A stretch of 64,000 nucleotides of DNA from JADJPO01 sp963828555. Lineage in GTDB: Bacteria; Actinomycetota; Actinomycetes; Actinomycetales; Kineosporiaceae. The translations under genes and the position numbers were made by a program. Of this stretch, positions 1 through 7,778 are shown piece after piece (positions within the stretch are counted from its first letter, which is position 1; each line of letters begins with the position of its first letter). Below the pieces are notes generated by a model. The model saw nothing but the letters and a program-made list of their open reading frames with translations, had not been told where the DNA came from and ran no database searches. Location of the stretch: NCBI GenBank assembly GCA_963828555.1, contig CAWHEL010000004.1:558001-622000 (forward strand), read 5' to 3'.

Positions 1-1
1 G

Positions 2-646
2 GCCGGGGCCTACTCCTCGAACGTGATCAAGGCCGGCGACCAGCTGCACGAGTTGCTGCGCGAAGAGGGCAAGCACGTCGACGTCTACATCGCGGGGCGG
101 AAGGGCGCGGCGTACTACGCATTCCGGCACCGTCCGATCACCCGGCAGTGGAGCGGGTTCTCCGACGCGCCGACCTTCGCTCACGCCAGAGAGATCGCCG
201 ACGCGCTGATCAACGCCTTCCTGCACCCGGCCGAGAAGGGCGGCGTGGACGAGATCCACATCGTCTACACCCGGTTCGTGAACATGGTCACCCAGCTGCC
301 CGAAGTCATCCGCATGCTCCCCCTGGAGATCGTCGAGGGCGACGAGACCCCGGAGCCCGACGACGTGCTGCCGCTGTACGACTTCGAGCCGTCACCGGGA
401 GCCGTGCTCGACTCGCTGCTGCCCAAGTACGTCGAGTCCCGCATCTTCAACGCGCTGCTCACCTCGGCGGCCAGTGAGCTGGCCGCCCGGCAGCGCGCGA
501 TGAAGTCGGCCACCGACAACGCCGACGAGCTGATCAAGCGCTACACGCGCCTGGCGAACACCGCCCGGCAGGCCGAGATCACTCAGGAGATCAGCGAGAT
601 CGTCGGCGGTGCCGGCGCCCTGGCCGATGCCGGCTCTGCCCACTAG
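2..646 (+). CDS. atpG: F1Fo-ATP synthase gamma subunit, 5'-truncated by the window edge
   Basis: Central rotor stalk of the F1 ATPase, transmitting rotation between the membrane ring and the alpha3beta3 head. The frame is open from base 2 and begins with AGAYSSNVIK, which matches the conserved internal gamma motif (GAYSSxVIK), so the true start lies upstream of the window. The C-terminal helix shows the conserved pattern SELAARQRAMKSATDNAD followed by NTARQAEITQEISEIVGGA, which packs inside the beta crown. It lies 34 bp upstream of atpD on the same strand, the standard gamma-beta-epsilon order. Identification is secure; only the N-terminal part is missing. Confidence 0.97.
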   Translation, partial: AGAYSSNVIKAGDQLHELLREEGKHVDVYIAGRKGAAYYAFRHRPITRQWSGFSDAPTFAHAREIADALINAFLHPAEKGGVDEIHIVYTRFVNMVTQLPEVIRMLPLEIVEGDETPEPDDVLPLYDFEPSPGAVLDSLLPKYVESRIFNALLTSAASELAARQRAMKSATDNADELIKRYTRLANTARQAEITQEISEIVGGAGALADAGSAH

Positions 647-680
647 TCCCAGACCAACCCGGTTCGAGAGTGAGAGAGAC

Positions 681-2144
681 ATGACTGCCACTGCTGTTGA
701 GTCGTCCGCCGCCAGCGGCGCCGCCGGTGTCGGCCGGGTTTCCCGGGTGATCGGCCCCGTCGTCGACATCGAGTTCCCGGCCGACGCGATGCCGGAGATC
801 TACAACGCGCTCAAGGTCGACGTGACCATGGGCGAGACCACGCGCGAGCTGACCCTCGAGGTCGCCCAGCACATCGGCGACAACCTGGTGCGCGCGATCT
901 CGATGCAGCCCACCGACGGCATGGTGCGCGGCGTCTCGGTGCGCGACACCGGCGGTCCGATCACGGTGCCGGTCGGCGACGTGACCAAGGGCCACGTGTT
1001 CAACACCATCGGCGAGTGCCTCAACCTCAAGCCCGGCGAGACGCTCCAGGTCACCGAGCGGCGCGGCATCCACGCCAAAGCGCCCGCGTTCGATCAGCTC
1101 GAGAGCAAGACCGAGATGTTCGAGACCGGCATCAAGGTGATCGACCTGCTCACCCCGTACGTACTGGGCGGCAAGATCGGCCTGTTCGGCGGCGCCGGCG
1201 TGGGCAAGACCGTGCTCATCCAGGAAATGATCTACCGCGTCGCCGAGAACTTCGGCGGGGTGTCGGTGTTCGCCGGGGTCGGCGAGCGCACCCGTGAGGG
1301 CAACGACCTGATCGCAGAGATGACCGAGACCGGCGTCATCGAGAAGACCGCCCTGGTCTTCGGCCAGATGGACGAGCCGCCGGGCACGCGTCTTCGGGTG
1401 GCCCTGTCGGCGCTGACCATGGCGGAGTACTTCCGCGACGTGCAGAAGCAGGACGTGCTGCTGTTCATCGACAACATCTTCCGGTTCACCCAGGCCGGCT
1501 CCGAGGTCTCCACCCTGCTCGGTCGGATGCCCAGCGCGGTGGGCTACCAGCCGACCCTGGCTGACGAGATGGGCGTGCTGCAGGAGCGGATCACCTCCAC
1601 CCGCGGTCACTCGATCACCTCGCTGCAGGCCGTGTACGTGCCTGCCGATGACTACACCGACCCGGCCCCGGCGACGACGTTCGCCCACCTGGACGCGACC
1701 ACCGAGCTGAGCCGGACCGTCGCCTCGCTGGGCATCTACCCTGCCGTGGACCCGCTGACCTCGACGTCACGGATCCTGGACCCGCGCTACATCTCGGCGG
1801 ACCACTACTCGACGGCGGTACGGATCAAGCAGATCCTGCAGCGGAACAAGGAGCTGCAGGACATCATCGCCATCCTGGGGGTCGAGGAGCTGTCCGAGGA
1901 GGACCGCATCATCGTCAACCGGGCCCGGCGGATCGAGCGCTTCCTGTCCCAGAACACGTTCGTGGCCAAGACCTTCACCGGTCTGGACGGGTCGTTCGTG
2001 CCCCTGCAGGACACCATCGAAGCATTCACCAAGATCGCGGATGGCGAGTACGACGGCGTCCCCGAGCAGGCCTTCTTCATGTGCGGTGGCCTGGACGACG
2101 TGGAGCGCAAGGCCGCCGCGATCAAGAAGCAGCTCGGCGGCTGA
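681..2144 (+). CDS. atpD: F1Fo-ATP synthase beta subunit (catalytic)
   Basis: Catalytic subunit of the F1 head (487 aa). The Walker A loop GGAGVGKT, the Walker B strand VLLFIDNIFR and the DELSEED-like stretch ELSEEDRIIV are all present. I place the start at ATG 681, after a purine-rich GAGTGAGAGAGAC, because this gives the normal beta N-terminus; the open frame extends further upstream (609) into atpG without conserved sequence. It belongs to the atp operon, 34 bp behind atpG. The 112-bp gap to atpC is longer than usual in this operon and holds a GC hairpin (see 2166-2204). Confidence 0.98.
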   Translation: MTATAVESSAASGAAGVGRVSRVIGPVVDIEFPADAMPEIYNALKVDVTMGETTRELTLEVAQHIGDNLVRAISMQPTDGMVRGVSVRDTGGPITVPVGDVTKGHVFNTIGECLNLKPGETLQVTERRGIHAKAPAFDQLESKTEMFETGIKVIDLLTPYVLGGKIGLFGGAGVGKTVLIQEMIYRVAENFGGVSVFAGVGERTREGNDLIAEMTETGVIEKTALVFGQMDEPPGTRLRVALSALTMAEYFRDVQKQDVLLFIDNIFRFTQAGSEVSTLLGRMPSAVGYQPTLADEMGVLQERITSTRGHSITSLQAVYVPADDYTDPAPATTFAHLDATTELSRTVASLGIYPAVDPLTSTSRILDPRYISADHYSTAVRIKQILQRNKELQDIIAILGVEELSEEDRIIVNRARRIERFLSQNTFVAKTFTGLDGSFVPLQDTIEAFTKIADGEYDGVPEQAFFMCGGLDDVERKAAAIKKQLGG

Positions 2145-2165
2145 ACCGGGTGAGGGCTACCGCCC

Positions 2166-2204
2166 CGCTCTCCCCAGGCACCGTTCGGCGCCCCGGGGGG
2201 AGCG
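2166..2204 (+). terminator. GC-rich hairpin between atpD and atpC
   Basis: Arms CGCTCTCCCC (2166-2175) and GGGGGGAGCG (2195-2204) pair at 9 of 10 positions around a 19-nt loop. No T-tract follows. It could act as an attenuating or RNA-stabilising structure that sets epsilon expression below beta (complex stoichiometry 1:3). Function is inferred from position only. Confidence 0.4.
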
Positions 2205-2256
2205 CAGCCGGAGCCCTCGCTTATCCTGAACAGGTCCCATTCGCTCGGAGGTTCTG

Positions 2257-2535
2257 GTGCCACTGCAGGTAGAGATCGTCTCCGCCTCCCACAAGGTCTG
2301 GTCGGGAGAGGCGTCGATGGTCGTCGCCCGTACCCTCGACGGTGATCTCGGGGTGCTGCCGGGCCACTCGCCGGTGCTCGCCGTGCTCGCCCCGAGCGAC
2401 ATCACCATCACGCCCCTGGAGGGTGGGAACCTGGTCGCCAGGTGCGACGGCGGGTTCCTCTCCGTCGAACACGACCGGGTCATGATCGTGTCGGACAGCG
2501 CAGAGATGGGCTCGGCCACCACGCCGCAGCGCTAG
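2257..2535 (+). CDS. atpC: F1Fo-ATP synthase epsilon subunit, short form
   Basis: Epsilon subunit of the rotor (92 aa). It starts at GTG 2257 behind CGGAGG (2246-2251). Only the N-terminal beta-sandwich domain is encoded: VEIVSASHKVWSGEASMVV, DGDLGVLPGHSPVLAVL and the GGFLSVEHDRVMIVSDSAE strands. The usual C-terminal helix-turn-helix, which in many bacteria takes the epsilon subunit to about 120-140 aa and inhibits ATP hydrolysis, is absent. The frame ends cleanly 12 bp before the next gene, so truncation by frameshift is unlikely; short epsilon subunits occur in some actinobacteria. Confidence 0.95.
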   Translation: MPLQVEIVSASHKVWSGEASMVVARTLDGDLGVLPGHSPVLAVLAPSDITITPLEGGNLVARCDGGFLSVEHDRVMIVSDSAEMGSATTPQR

Positions 2536-2547
2536 TCGGGGGGTGGC

Positions 2548-2985
2548 ATGGAGGATCTCTTCGTTCCTGCCGCCATCCTGGCCACGATCGCCGTGATCCT
2601 GGTTGCCATCCCCGGCGTCGTCCTGATGCGGCGCAGCGTGCTCAGCCGGGGGATGGGCTCCTTCGACTGCTCGCTGCGTCACCGGCCGCACGGTGACGCC
2701 TGGAGTTTCGGCGTCGCCCGCTACGAGCACGACCGGCTGGACTGGTTCCGGCTGTTCGGCCTGTCGCCACGGCCCGACCGTTCGCTGTTCCGAGGGCAGC
2801 TGACCATCCTGGAGCGGCGTCGTCCGGACCGGCCCGACACCGGATTGCTGAGCGCCGACTGGGTGCTGGTGGGCTGCCTGTACGAAAAGACAACGTTGGA
2901 ACTCGGGATGAGCGAGATGGCCTACAACGGCCTGGCCACCTGGTTGGAGTCGGCCCCACCCGGGGAGAACGTCAGCGTCGCCTGA
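2548..2985 (+). CDS. DUF2550 family membrane-anchored protein
   Basis: A 145-aa protein with one N-terminal membrane helix (about residues 5-27, AILATIAVILVAIPGVVLM) followed by a soluble domain with the DUF2550 pattern: MGSFDCSLR, then WSFGVARYEHDRLDWFRLF and a C-terminal block LELGMSEMAYNGLATWLESA. This family sits directly behind the ATP synthase operon in many actinobacteria; its function is unknown. It begins 12 bp after atpC, so it is probably cotranscribed. The TGA stop is the first triplet of palindrome R1 copy 1. Confidence 0.88.
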   Translation: MEDLFVPAAILATIAVILVAIPGVVLMRRSVLSRGMGSFDCSLRHRPHGDAWSFGVARYEHDRLDWFRLFGLSPRPDRSLFRGQLTILERRRPDRPDTGLLSADWVLVGCLYEKTTLELGMSEMAYNGLATWLESAPPGENVSVA

Positions 2986-3049
2986 TCACTGCGAAATCGC
3001 GCTCTTCCCCCACGCGCTGGGGGAGAACCGCGATCTGGGGGGCGATCAC
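2983..3049. repeat. R1 palindromic repeat, copy 1
   Basis: Imperfect inverted repeat of about 65 bp: TGATCACTGCGAAATCGCGC, then TCTTCCCCCA, a CGCGC loop, TGGGGGAGA and a right arm ending CGATCACC. It lies between two convergent genes (DUF2550 and the adenosyltransferase), so it may serve as a two-way terminator. The same design recurs at 9861, 9978, 11109, 27163 and 50234. Confidence 0.8.
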
Positions 3050-3104
3050 CCTCGGCGTCGGGTGCGCGTCGTTGGGATGCGGCGGTGGGATCGGGTCGGT
3101 GGGA

Positions 3105-3713
3105 TCAGGCGGTGGGCGGGGTGGCGCGGCCTCCGCCGGGCTGCCAGAGCACGTCCCCGCCGTGGGCCACGTTCGCGACCCGGCACAGGATGAACAGCAG
3201 ATCGCTCAGCCGGTTCAGGTACCGCGCGGTGAGTGGGTTCACGCTGCCCTCCGCCTCGGTGCCGTAGGCGTCCACCGCGGCCCACACCGCGCGCTCGGCG
3301 CGCCGGCAGACAGTCCGCGCGACGTGCAGCTGGGCCGCGCCCACCGACCCTCCGGGCAGGATGAACGACCGCAGCGGGCTCAGTTCGTCGTTGAACCGGT
3401 CGCAGGCGGCCTCCAGGTCGTCCACGTACGCCTCGGTCACCCGCAGCGGGGGATGGGCCGGGGTGGCGGCGGTCAACGGGGTGCACAGGTCCGCCCCGAC
3501 GTCGAACAAGTCGTTCTGCACCCGGGCAAGGGTGGCCACGACGGCCTCGTCCAGCCCGCCGTGGGTCAGCGCGACCCCGATCGCGCTGTTCGTCTCATCG
3601 ACGTCCGCATACGCCACCAGGCGCGGATCGTTCTTGCTGGTGCGGCTGAAGTCGCCCAGGCCGGTGGTGCCGTCGTCGCCGGTGCGGGTGTAGATGCGCG
3701 TCAGATTGACCAT
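3105..3713 (-). CDS. PduO-type ATP:cob(I)alamin adenosyltransferase
   Basis: Makes adenosylcobalamin (coenzyme B12) from ATP and cob(I)alamin in the cytoplasm. The 202-aa length fits the PduO family. The N-terminal nucleotide loop TRTGDDGTTGLGD, the block VDETNSAIGVAL, CRRAERAVWA and the C-terminal LNRLSDLLFILCRVAN are the family's signature segments. Adenosylcobalamin is the cofactor of the mutase encoded at 7779, so the gene fits the ethylmalonyl-CoA theme of the window. The next gene in the same direction (3723-4049) ends 9 bp upstream of this start, suggesting a two-gene unit. Confidence 0.95.
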   Translation of the reverse strand: MVNLTRIYTRTGDDGTTGLGDFSRTSKNDPRLVAYADVDETNSAIGVALTHGGLDEAVVATLARVQNDLFDVGADLCTPLTAATPAHPPLRVTEAYVDDLEAACDRFNDELSPLRSFILPGGSVGAAQLHVARTVCRRAERAVWAAVDAYGTEAEGSVNPLTARYLNRLSDLLFILCRVANVAHGGDVLWQPGGGRATPPTA

Positions 3714-3722
3714 CCGGTCAGC

Positions 3723-4049
3723 CTACGCGGGGCGCTCGAGGATGCGCCGGGCGGCGGGCTCGTCCTCTCGGAAGACCATCACGGCGGGGCCCTCCGTGGT
3801 CGGGGCCAAGGTGGCACGCAGCCCGCCCTCCACCAGGTGCAGCCGGATCATCTCGGCCTCCACGAACGTGGCCGGCGCCGCGACCCGCACCAGAAGGCCG
3901 TACTCCTGCGGGGTTCCGCTGGTGCTGCGCTTCTCGACCAGCGAGCGGCCGCGACCGAAGGCCCAGCGCAGCAGCAGGACGAGCACCCCCACGACGACGA
4001 AGGACACCGCCGGACCGAAGAGGTATTCCCATCCACCCAGCGAGCCCAT
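3723..4049 (-). CDS. Small membrane protein with DUF2007-like soluble domain
   Basis: A 108-aa protein with one membrane helix (about residues 9-28, YLFGPAVSFVVVGVLVLLLR) and a cytoplasmic part GLLVRVAAPATFVEAEMIRL, then LVEGGLRATLAP and VMVFREDEPAARRIL. That arrangement (locate 'EAEMIRLHLVEGGLRA' then a value and 'ARRIL') resembles the DUF2007 'putative signal transducing protein' fold, but the match is by eye. It is upstream of, and codirectional with, the adenosyltransferase gene. No function is established. Confidence 0.7.
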   Translation of the reverse strand: MGSLGGWEYLFGPAVSFVVVGVLVLLLRWAFGRGRSLVEKRSTSGTPQEYGLLVRVAAPATFVEAEMIRLHLVEGGLRATLAPTTEGPAVMVFREDEPAARRILERPA

Positions 4050-4231
4050 GCCTGAAGTGTCGGCGCCAGGCCCGGCCTCGCGCCAGTCGCGCGCCCTGTG
4101 ACAGAAGTGGTTTGCGATGCGCCAGGTGTGTTTCAGGGTCGATGTCGTACCCTAGTGGTCGAGGTCGGTTACCTCGCGTGACGAGGCGCGAGGAGCAGCC
4201 CGGTGAATCACCGACCGGGCGGCAGGGGGAG

Positions 4232-4609
4232 ATGAACGTCGCGCCGGCGATCGCACCATGCCGGACGCCGCAGGTGGGGGTGGAGATGCACCAGGTATTC
4301 CAGGTCGAGATCCGACAGCACGGCACCGACGTGATGATCTCCGGGCGGCTGGACAGCCACTCGGCACCGATTGCCCGGGCGGTGCTGCACGCAGCGGTCG
4401 AGGCCGGCGCGGGTGATCTCCTGGTGCGGGTGGGCGACCTCGAGATCTGGGACGGCGTCGGGATGGGCGTGCTCGTCGGCGCCCATGGCCTGGCCCGTCG
4501 TCGTCAACGTCGCCTGATCCTGGTCGACGTGCCGCCGCGGCAGCTGCGTCTGCTGCGGGCGACCCGGTTGGGCCGGGTGCTCGCGGTGCAGCCCCTCAAG
4601 GTGGCCTGA
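4232..4609 (+). CDS. STAS-domain protein (anti-sigma factor antagonist-like)
   Basis: A 125-aa protein with a single STAS domain: VEIRQHGTDVMISGRLDSHS, HAAVEAGAGDLLVRVGDLEIWDGVGMGVLVGAHGLARRRQ... (read in segments) and RLILVDVPPRQLRLLRATRL. STAS proteins bind anti-sigma kinases in partner-switching circuits. In the usual loop D-S-S-G the serine is phosphorylated; here it reads D-G-V-G, so phospho-control by a classical switch kinase seems impossible. ATG 4232 follows GGCAGGGGGAG; a TTG start at 4112 is open but lacks conserved sequence. ATG 4286 is a third possibility. Confidence 0.75.
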   Translation: MNVAPAIAPCRTPQVGVEMHQVFQVEIRQHGTDVMISGRLDSHSAPIARAVLHAAVEAGAGDLLVRVGDLEIWDGVGMGVLVGAHGLARRRQRRLILVDVPPRQLRLLRATRLGRVLAVQPLKVA

Positions 4610-4646
4610 GCGCGCCGCAGGCTCATCGGGCGGGTACCGTCCGGGG

Positions 4647-6527
4647 GTGCATGGATCCGAGCCGGCGTTGCAGATTCTCGCGCTGGTCGCTGCCGCCACC
4701 GCGATTGCGGGCCTGTCCTCCAGGTGGGGGGTCTCGGCGCCGCTGGTGCTCACCGCGGTGGGCATCGTCGCCTCCTTCGTCCCGGGCATCCCGGACTACC
4801 GGATCGATCCGGAGCTGGTGCTGATCGGCGTGCTCCCGCCACTGCTCTACGCCACCGCGATCCGGACGCCCTTCGTCGATCTGCGCTCCAACCGGCGTCC
4901 GATCGCGCTGCTGTCCGTGGCGCTGGTGGCCGTGACCGCGTTCGCCGTGGCGCTGGTGGCACGCGCCCTGATGCCTGAGCTGCCCTTCGCGGCGGCCCTC
5001 GCCCTGGGCGCGGTGGTGGCGCCGCCGGACGCCGTCGCCGCCTCGGCCGTCGCCCGGCGGGTCGGCCTGCCCCGGCGGGTCCTCACGCTGCTCGAGGGCG
5101 AGAGTCTGCTCAACGATGCCACCGCGCTGGTCATCCTCAGCATGGCCTCGGCCGCTCTGGCCAGCGTGCTGACCGTGACCGACGTCGCGTTCGCCTTCGT
5201 CCGGGCGGTGGCCGTCGGCGTGGCCGTCGGCTGGGCGGTGGCTGCGGGGGTGGCCCCGATCCGACGTCGGGTGCACGACCCTGTGCTCGACACCACCGTG
5301 TCCCTGTTGGTGCCCTACGCGGCCATGATCGCGGCCGAGGCGGCGGGGGGCTCGGGGGTGCTGGCGGTCGTGCTGGCCGGTCTGATCCTCGGCCACCGTT
5401 CGCCGTCCATCCAGACCGCCGGCTCACGGGTGACCGAGCGCACGATCTTCCGCAGCGTGCAGTTCCTGCTGGAGTCCGTCGTCTTCCTGCTGATCGGCCT
5501 GCAGCTGCGGGCCCTGCTGGGCGCCGCGTCGGGCAGCAGCACCGACTCGGCCCGGATCGCCGTGATCTGTGCTGCGGTGGTGGCCACGGTGATCGTCGTC
5601 CGGATCGCCTGGGTCTTCCTGGCCACCTACCTGCCGCGGCTGGTCCCGGCGATCGCGAAGGCCGATCCGGCCCCGCCCTGGCAGGCGGTCGGCGTCCTGG
5701 CCTGGGCGGGTATGCGCGGGGTGGTGACGCTGGCGGCCGCGTTCACCCTGACCGGCATCGAGAGCTCGGAGATCCTGATCGTGGCGGCGTTCAGCGTGGT
5801 GGTGGCCTCGTTGCTGGTGCAGGGGGCGACCCTGCCCGCCCTGGTCCGCCGGCTGGGGGTGCGCGGGCCGGATCCGGCGCAGGAGGCGCTGCAGCGGGCC
5901 CTGGTGCTGCAACGCGCGGTGGACGCCGGTCAGGCCCGACTCGAGGCCATGGCGGGCCAGGCACCGCGCGAGGTGGTGGAGGCGCTGCGCGGTTGGACCG
6001 ACCGCTTCGCCCAGGCGGTGTGGGAGCAGCTGGGCACCAACGCCGAGCTGGCGGAACCACCGGCCAGGGCCTTCCGCCGGCTCCGGGTCGAGATGCTGGA
6101 CGCCGAACGCGCGGTGGTGGTGGCGGTGCACCGCTCCGGGGCGGTCGCGGCCGAGGTGCTCGAAGCGGTGCTCGAGAGGCTGGACCAGGAGGAGGCGATG
6201 CTCGGCGGCTTCACCGACGACGAGGTGCCGGTCACGGAGCAGACGCTGCGCGCGCCGTCCGCGCTGGAGACCTGCGTGCACCTGCGTGAGGCCACGGCAG
6301 GCGTGGTGCCGTCGACTCCGGAGGGCTGCCAGGAGTGCCTCGCCACGGGCAGCCGGGCCTGGGTGGCGTTGCGGCTCTGTCTCGGCTGCGGGCACGTCGG
6401 GTGCTGCGACTCCTCGCCGGACCGGCATGCACAGGCGCACCACGAGGCCACCGGCCACCCGGTGATGCGCAGTTTCGAGCTGGGCGAAGCCTGGCAATGG
6501 TGTTACGTGGATCGTCGTCTCGGCTAA
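4647..6527 (+). CDS. CPA1 Na+/H+ antiporter with C-terminal UBP-type zinc finger
   Basis: A 626-aa fusion. Residues about 8-420 form a CPA1/NhaP-type antiporter with some 12 membrane helices; GAVVAPPDAVAASAVARRVG followed by LLEGESLLNDATALVI is the family's conserved ion-binding region, with the ND pair. After a helical cytoplasmic stretch (about 430-540) comes a zinc finger of the UBP class: CVHL, then GCQECLATG, CLGCGHVGCCDSS, and HAQAHHEATGHPV. GTG 4647 gives a short N-terminus leading directly into helix 1. The UBP finger in eukaryotes binds free ubiquitin C-termini; its role on a bacterial transporter is unknown, possibly sensing or binding a partner. Confidence 0.92.
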   Translation: MHGSEPALQILALVAAATAIAGLSSRWGVSAPLVLTAVGIVASFVPGIPDYRIDPELVLIGVLPPLLYATAIRTPFVDLRSNRRPIALLSVALVAVTAFAVALVARALMPELPFAAALALGAVVAPPDAVAASAVARRVGLPRRVLTLLEGESLLNDATALVILSMASAALASVLTVTDVAFAFVRAVAVGVAVGWAVAAGVAPIRRRVHDPVLDTTVSLLVPYAAMIAAEAAGGSGVLAVVLAGLILGHRSPSIQTAGSRVTERTIFRSVQFLLESVVFLLIGLQLRALLGAASGSSTDSARIAVICAAVVATVIVVRIAWVFLATYLPRLVPAIAKADPAPPWQAVGVLAWAGMRGVVTLAAAFTLTGIESSEILIVAAFSVVVASLLVQGATLPALVRRLGVRGPDPAQEALQRALVLQRAVDAGQARLEAMAGQAPREVVEALRGWTDRFAQAVWEQLGTNAELAEPPARAFRRLRVEMLDAERAVVVAVHRSGAVAAEVLEAVLERLDQEEAMLGGFTDDEVPVTEQTLRAPSALETCVHLREATAGVVPSTPEGCQECLATGSRAWVALRLCLGCGHVGCCDSSPDRHAQAHHEATGHPVMRSFELGEAWQWCYVDRRLG

Positions 6528-6537
6528 GGTCCGAGCC

Positions 6538-7722
6538 ATGATTCGGGGTGTTCTGGCCGCTGGCGTGCTGTTGTTGGTGGCCGGGTGCACCGCGGCGAAG
6601 CCCACAGTGGTCGCCACCGAGGAATCCTCGGTCGCGCCGTCCGCCTCAGCCTCGGTCTCCTCGACGGCGATCCCCAGCCCCTCCGCCTCTGCGGCGCCGA
6701 CCACCCTGCAGGGTGCCTTCGAGCAGGTCAGTTCGGGCGTGGTGCGGCTGGAGGTGGCCGGCTGCGAGACCGATTCCATGGGTACGGGTTTCGCGATCAG
6801 CCAGGACCTGGTGGTCACCGCCGCGCACGTGGTCGGCGGCGGTCGACTGGTGCGCGCGATCAGCGGAACCACGTCCCGCTCGGCCAGCGTGGTCGGCCTG
6901 GACATCACGGCCGACGTCGCGCTGCTGCGGGTGGTCGAGCCGGTGCTGGGGCACGAGTTCGCCTTCGCCACCAAGGCGTTGCGGGTGGGCGACCAGGTGG
7001 CCGCGCTCGGCTACCCGGCGGCCTCACCGCTGGCGTTCAGCCCCGGCACGGTCAACGGCGTCGGCCGCAAGGCCGTGGTGGACGGCGTCCCGCGGTTCGG
7101 GTTGGTCGAGTTCGACGCGGCCACCACGCACGGCAGCAGCGGCGGGCCGGTGATCCTGACCGACGGCAGCGTCGCCGGCCTGGTCGACGCCGGGTACGAC
7201 GGTCTGCAGGGGCGCAAGCTGGCCGTCTCGGCCGAGACGGTGCAGACCACGATCGCGCCGTGGATGCAGCGGACCAGCCCGCTGCCGACCAAGCGGTGCG
7301 GCACCGTGCTCGGTCCGGACGGCGAGCCGGTGCCCTCCGACGTGGCCCCGGGCAGTGACTCGGCGCAGGTCTTCGGCACCCTGCGGCTGTACTTCGACTC
7401 GATCAACCAGGGCGACTACCCGACGGCCCTGGCCCAGTTCGTCGACCCGCTGCCGATCGAGGTGTTCTCCAAGGGTGTGCAGAGCAGCAACGACACCGAT
7501 TTCGCCGTCCAGGACGTGGTGCGCGCCCCGAACAAGATCACTGTGTGGCTGACCTTCACCAGCCGGCAGCAGGCCGGGAGCGGGCCGGCCGCCCGGCCGC
7601 AGGAGACCTGCACCGACTGGTCGCTGGACTATGTGATGCGCCCGCACAACGGGTTGTGGCTGATCGACACCACCAAGGGGCACGGCACGGCCAGCCGCCC
7701 CTGTGCCAACCCGCCGGCGTGA
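6538..7722 (+). CDS. Lipoprotein trypsin-like serine protease
   Basis: A 394-aa exported protein. The N-terminus is a lipoprotein signal with lipobox LVAGC (Cys about residue 17), followed by a Ser/Ala/Thr-rich linker. The trypsin-like (S1C) core has all three catalytic positions: His in VVTAAHVVGG, Asp in DITADVALLRV, Ser in THGSSGGPVI. No PDZ domain follows; instead there is a C-terminal domain of about 130 residues (QVFGTLRLYFDSINQGDY...) that resembles the NTF2-like folds often attached to actinobacterial extracytoplasmic proteins. It lies 10 bp behind the antiporter gene, so cotranscription is likely. Confidence 0.88.
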   Translation: MIRGVLAAGVLLLVAGCTAAKPTVVATEESSVAPSASASVSSTAIPSPSASAAPTTLQGAFEQVSSGVVRLEVAGCETDSMGTGFAISQDLVVTAAHVVGGGRLVRAISGTTSRSASVVGLDITADVALLRVVEPVLGHEFAFATKALRVGDQVAALGYPAASPLAFSPGTVNGVGRKAVVDGVPRFGLVEFDAATTHGSSGGPVILTDGSVAGLVDAGYDGLQGRKLAVSAETVQTTIAPWMQRTSPLPTKRCGTVLGPDGEPVPSDVAPGSDSAQVFGTLRLYFDSINQGDYPTALAQFVDPLPIEVFSKGVQSSNDTDFAVQDVVRAPNKITVWLTFTSRQQAGSGPAARPQETCTDWSLDYVMRPHNGLWLIDTTKGHGTASRPCANPPA

Positions 7723-7778
7723 CTGTCCTCACCGCGAGGCCTGTGGGCGGGGGGCGCCTGCGCGGATAGTGTCCGGTC

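Noticed and set aside
7723..7778. Cobalamin riboswitch upstream of ecm
   Set aside because: The gap is only 56 bp, too short for a B12 riboswitch, and no B12-box-like sequence is visible.
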